A DNA stretch of 64,000 bases from Weeksella massiliensis (GTDB lineage Bacteria; Bacteroidota; Bacteroidia; Flavobacteriales; Weeksellaceae), in contig CCMH01000009.1 of NCBI GenBank assembly GCA_000751595.1, positions 1 through 64,000 on the forward strand, given 5' to 3'. How positions within the stretch are numbered: the stretch's first letter is position 1; the number at the start of each line of letters is the position of its first letter. The notes below the pieces were generated by a model, which saw only the letters and a program-made list of their open reading frames with translations, made no database searches and was not told where the DNA came from. Below, piece by piece: positions 62,248-64,000 of the stretch. The position numbers were made by a program, and so were the translations under genes.

Positions 62248-63148
62248 ATCGATTACGATAATTACACCGACCTACAACCGAGCGCATACGTTGCAACGGG
62301 TGTACGAATCGTTGTTAGAACAGACTTTTCAGGATTTTGTTTGGCTCATAATGGATGACGGTTCTACGGACGAAACCAAAGAGTTGGTAGATGAATTTGT
62401 GCAAGAAAAGAAAATAGCGATACAGTATTTTTATCATGAAAATCAACACAAATTTATTACTGTTTTCGAAGGAGTAAAAAAGGTGAAAACACCTTATTTT
62501 ATGGTGGTTGATTCGGATGATTCTTACCCGAAAACTTCTCTAGAAGTGTTGTTTAATGAAGCTGAACAAATCAATAATCAGGACGAATATATTTCTGTTA
62601 TGGGCTTATCGCAATACGAAGATGGTAGGATTGTGGGCGATCCATATCCGGGCGATGGTTTTGATGGATCTATTTTCGAGATGCGTTATCGATACAAAGT
62701 AATGGGCGATAAATTTGGCATTTTTATTACTAAAACTTATCAGCGATTGTTGGCCGATTTCGATTATTCATCTTACCAAGGAAAAGGTTATGTGCCGCAA
62801 TCGGTTTTTTACAATACTTATGATGCAGCAGGAATCAAAACTAGGTTTGTGAATAAAGTTGTCAGAACGTATCATTTTGATGTTTCGGATCAAAACTCTG
62901 TTTCTAATACACGTTGGACTGGGAAAAATACCTTTGGTTTGATGAAAGGTTATCAATCTTTTATCAATTCTTACGGAAAACAACTTCTGAACTATCCGAA
63001 AACGCTCATTAGAAATTTAGTTGGATATCAGGTATATTCGATTATCAATAAAAAGTCACTTACAGAGATCAATGCTGGACTCGATCACTTCAAATTCATG
63101 TCGTTACTTTTGTATCCGTTGAGTTATTTGTATTATAAACTAAAATAG
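62237..63148 (+). CDS. Glycosyltransferase family 2
   Basis: The 303-residue GT2 enzyme starts MDTKSITIITPTYNRAHTLQ. It has WLIMDDGSTDETKELVDEF and the FMVVDSDDSYPKTSLEVLFN metal site near residue 92. The frame extends upstream to 62159, but that part overlaps the GT4 gene and is not GT2-like, so the ATG at 62237 is chosen. Its sequence parallels the GT2 at 7658-8527 (PTYNRAH, DDGSTD.TKEL, then a quenched-looking acceptor domain with VVRTYHFDVSD or similar), suggesting a duplicated or shared function. Donor unknown. Confidence 0.9.
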   Translation: MDTKSITIITPTYNRAHTLQRVYESLLEQTFQDFVWLIMDDGSTDETKELVDEFVQEKKIAIQYFYHENQHKFITVFEGVKKVKTPYFMVVDSDDSYPKTSLEVLFNEAEQINNQDEYISVMGLSQYEDGRIVGDPYPGDGFDGSIFEMRYRYKVMGDKFGIFITKTYQRLLADFDYSSYQGKGYVPQSVFYNTYDAAGIKTRFVNKVVRTYHFDVSDQNSVSNTRWTGKNTFGLMKGYQSFINSYGKQLLNYPKTLIRNLVGYQVYSIINKKSLTEINAGLDHFKFMSLLLYPLSYLYYKLK

Positions 63149-63149
63149 A

Positions 63150-64000
63150 ATGAAGCAACGGAACGAAAGAAAAAGAATTTTATTGGTTTATTATAAACTT
63201 TTCAAGGCAGGAGGTGTTGCTCGCGTGATGACCAATCTTGCCAATGAATTGGTCGAGCAAGGATATGAAGTCTCTATTTTATTAATGGTAAAAAATACCG
63301 ATAGTTTTTTCAATTTAGATAAGCGTGTGAAAATAGAGTCGATAGATAGTTTTTCACATTGGGGATTTCAAAAAATCAATGTGAATTTGAATAAATATGC
63401 CTCTCGATTACCTTATAAAAATAACATAAAAAATTATGTTTATGATTTTGGTCAATGGCAAATGTTACATAAGTGGATGAATAAATATCATGAAAATTAT
63501 GATTTGATTATAAGTTGTTGGTATAAGTTATCGTCGCAATTAGCAACTCATAAAAAAGTTAGAAACAAAACAATTGCTTGGGAGCATGCTAATTTTCAGG
63601 TTGGAGGTGTTTGGTGGAAAGGTATAATGAGGAGAAACTACAAAAAACTAAAAGCAATTGTTTGTATTAATACAGACTCTTATAATCATTATAAATTATT
63701 AAATTCCTCAACTTGGTATATTCCAAATATCATTGGCTTACCATTTGAATCGTATGATTCTATACAAAATCCTCAAAAAGAAAACACATTAATATATGTT
63801 GGTCGTTTAGATGAGGATAAAAATGTAGAAGAGTTATTAAAGATACTTGATAATATTAATTTTGAAACGTTTCAGTTTAAAATTATTGGAGATGGACCAT
63901 CTAAAAATAAAATTGAAAAGAGAATAGAAGAGAACTCTCATTTAAAACAGCATGTTCAACTCTTAGGTTTATGTAGTATTGAAGAAATTTATAAAGAGCT
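63150..64000 (+). CDS. Glycosyltransferase family 4 (partial, C-terminus beyond window)
   Basis: The ATG at 63150, one base after the preceding stop codon, opens a frame of about 283 residues that is cut by the right edge. It begins MKQRNERKRILLVYYKLFKA and has GGVARVMTNLANELVEQGYE. The donor-domain start is TLIYVGRLDEDKNVEELLKI near residue 212, then FKIIGDGPSKNKIEKRIEE. The EX7E motif would lie beyond the edge. It is more AT-rich than the two genes before it, especially after about 63400. Co-transcribed with the GT2 gene. Confidence 0.88.
   Translation, partial: MKQRNERKRILLVYYKLFKAGGVARVMTNLANELVEQGYEVSILLMVKNTDSFFNLDKRVKIESIDSFSHWGFQKINVNLNKYASRLPYKNNIKNYVYDFGQWQMLHKWMNKYHENYDLIISCWYKLSSQLATHKKVRNKTIAWEHANFQVGGVWWKGIMRRNYKKLKAIVCINTDSYNHYKLLNSSTWYIPNIIGLPFESYDSIQNPQKENTLIYVGRLDEDKNVEELLKILDNINFETFQFKIIGDGPSKNKIEKRIEENSHLKQHVQLLGLCSIEEIYKE

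Overview
The window is a piece of a low-GC Bacteroidota chromosome, most likely Flavobacteriia and probably a Weeksellaceae or Chryseobacterium-like organism (genus not determinable here). The signs are repeated promoter elements of the Bacteroidota form TAnnTTTG, an N-terminally extended NusB, a PUR-type DUF3276 protein, DUF4199, DUF6266 and DUF2807 proteins, the nusB-DUF1573-yajC order, and a Bacteroidota-type small SRP RNA. No tRNA, rRNA, CRISPR array or transposase was seen.

Layout. 1-1966: minus-strand housekeeping genes (a cut-off LpxL-type acyltransferase, an RluA-type pseudouridine synthase, panB). 2167-32532: a large surface-polysaccharide locus. It starts with sugar-nucleotide genes (ugd, rfbB, rfbA), interrupted between rfbB and rfbA by a four-helix-bundle gene flanked by inverted arrays of 8-bp repeats. 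Then come an ABC exporter and a glycosyltransferase (GT), a small accessory island (HTH and DUF6266 genes), a mosaic of GTs, a UDP-glucuronate 4-epimerase-like gene and a large membrane protein. Next is a compact operon (16316-22370) carrying a complete polyprenyl-phosphate D-arabinofuranose donor set: UbiA-type phosphoribosyltransferase, DprE1-like oxidase, DprE2-like reductase and HAD phosphatase. The locus ends with ten genes, most of them overlapping (22536-32532): GTs, an EpsG-type polymerase, a WecA-type initiating transferase, a Wza-like export lipoprotein, a Wzc-like copolymerase/tyrosine kinase and a PglC/WbaP-type initiating transferase, closed by a strong terminator.

32610-61017: mostly core functions, namely an acyl-CoA carboxylase beta subunit, ACP phosphodiesterase, a TPR protein, glmM, a GlsB-type protein, DUF3276, an ABC exporter, nusB-DUF1573-yajC, a TPM lipoprotein, pyrG-yidC, SRP RNA, an AT-rich membrane AraC/TPR pair, DUF4199 with a polyprenyl-phosphate GT, a DUF2807 lipoprotein, a phosphohexomutase, an M16 peptidase, crcB, a FAD dehydrogenase, lolD, TIGR02757, an esterase and an Smr protein. 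61090-64000: a second, smaller GT locus (GT4, GT2, GT4) running off the right edge, with relatives of genes in the first locus.

How it fits together (inference). Ugd and the epimerase would supply UDP-glucuronate and UDP-galacturonate. RfbA and RfbB would supply dTDP-4-keto-6-deoxyglucose, but rfbC and rfbD are absent. The DprE1/DprE2 group would supply lipid-linked D-arabinofuranose on the membrane. The GTs build a repeat on an undecaprenyl-phosphate carrier primed by WecA- or PglC-type enzymes; the ABC exporter is a candidate flippase because no Wzx is visible; EpsG polymerises; Wza and Wzc export and control chain length. The most notable items are the arabinofuranose pathway in a flavobacterial glycan locus, the repeat-flanked four-helix-bundle cassette, and several genes whose promoter -7 element sits only 4 nt before the start codon (predicted leaderless mRNAs).
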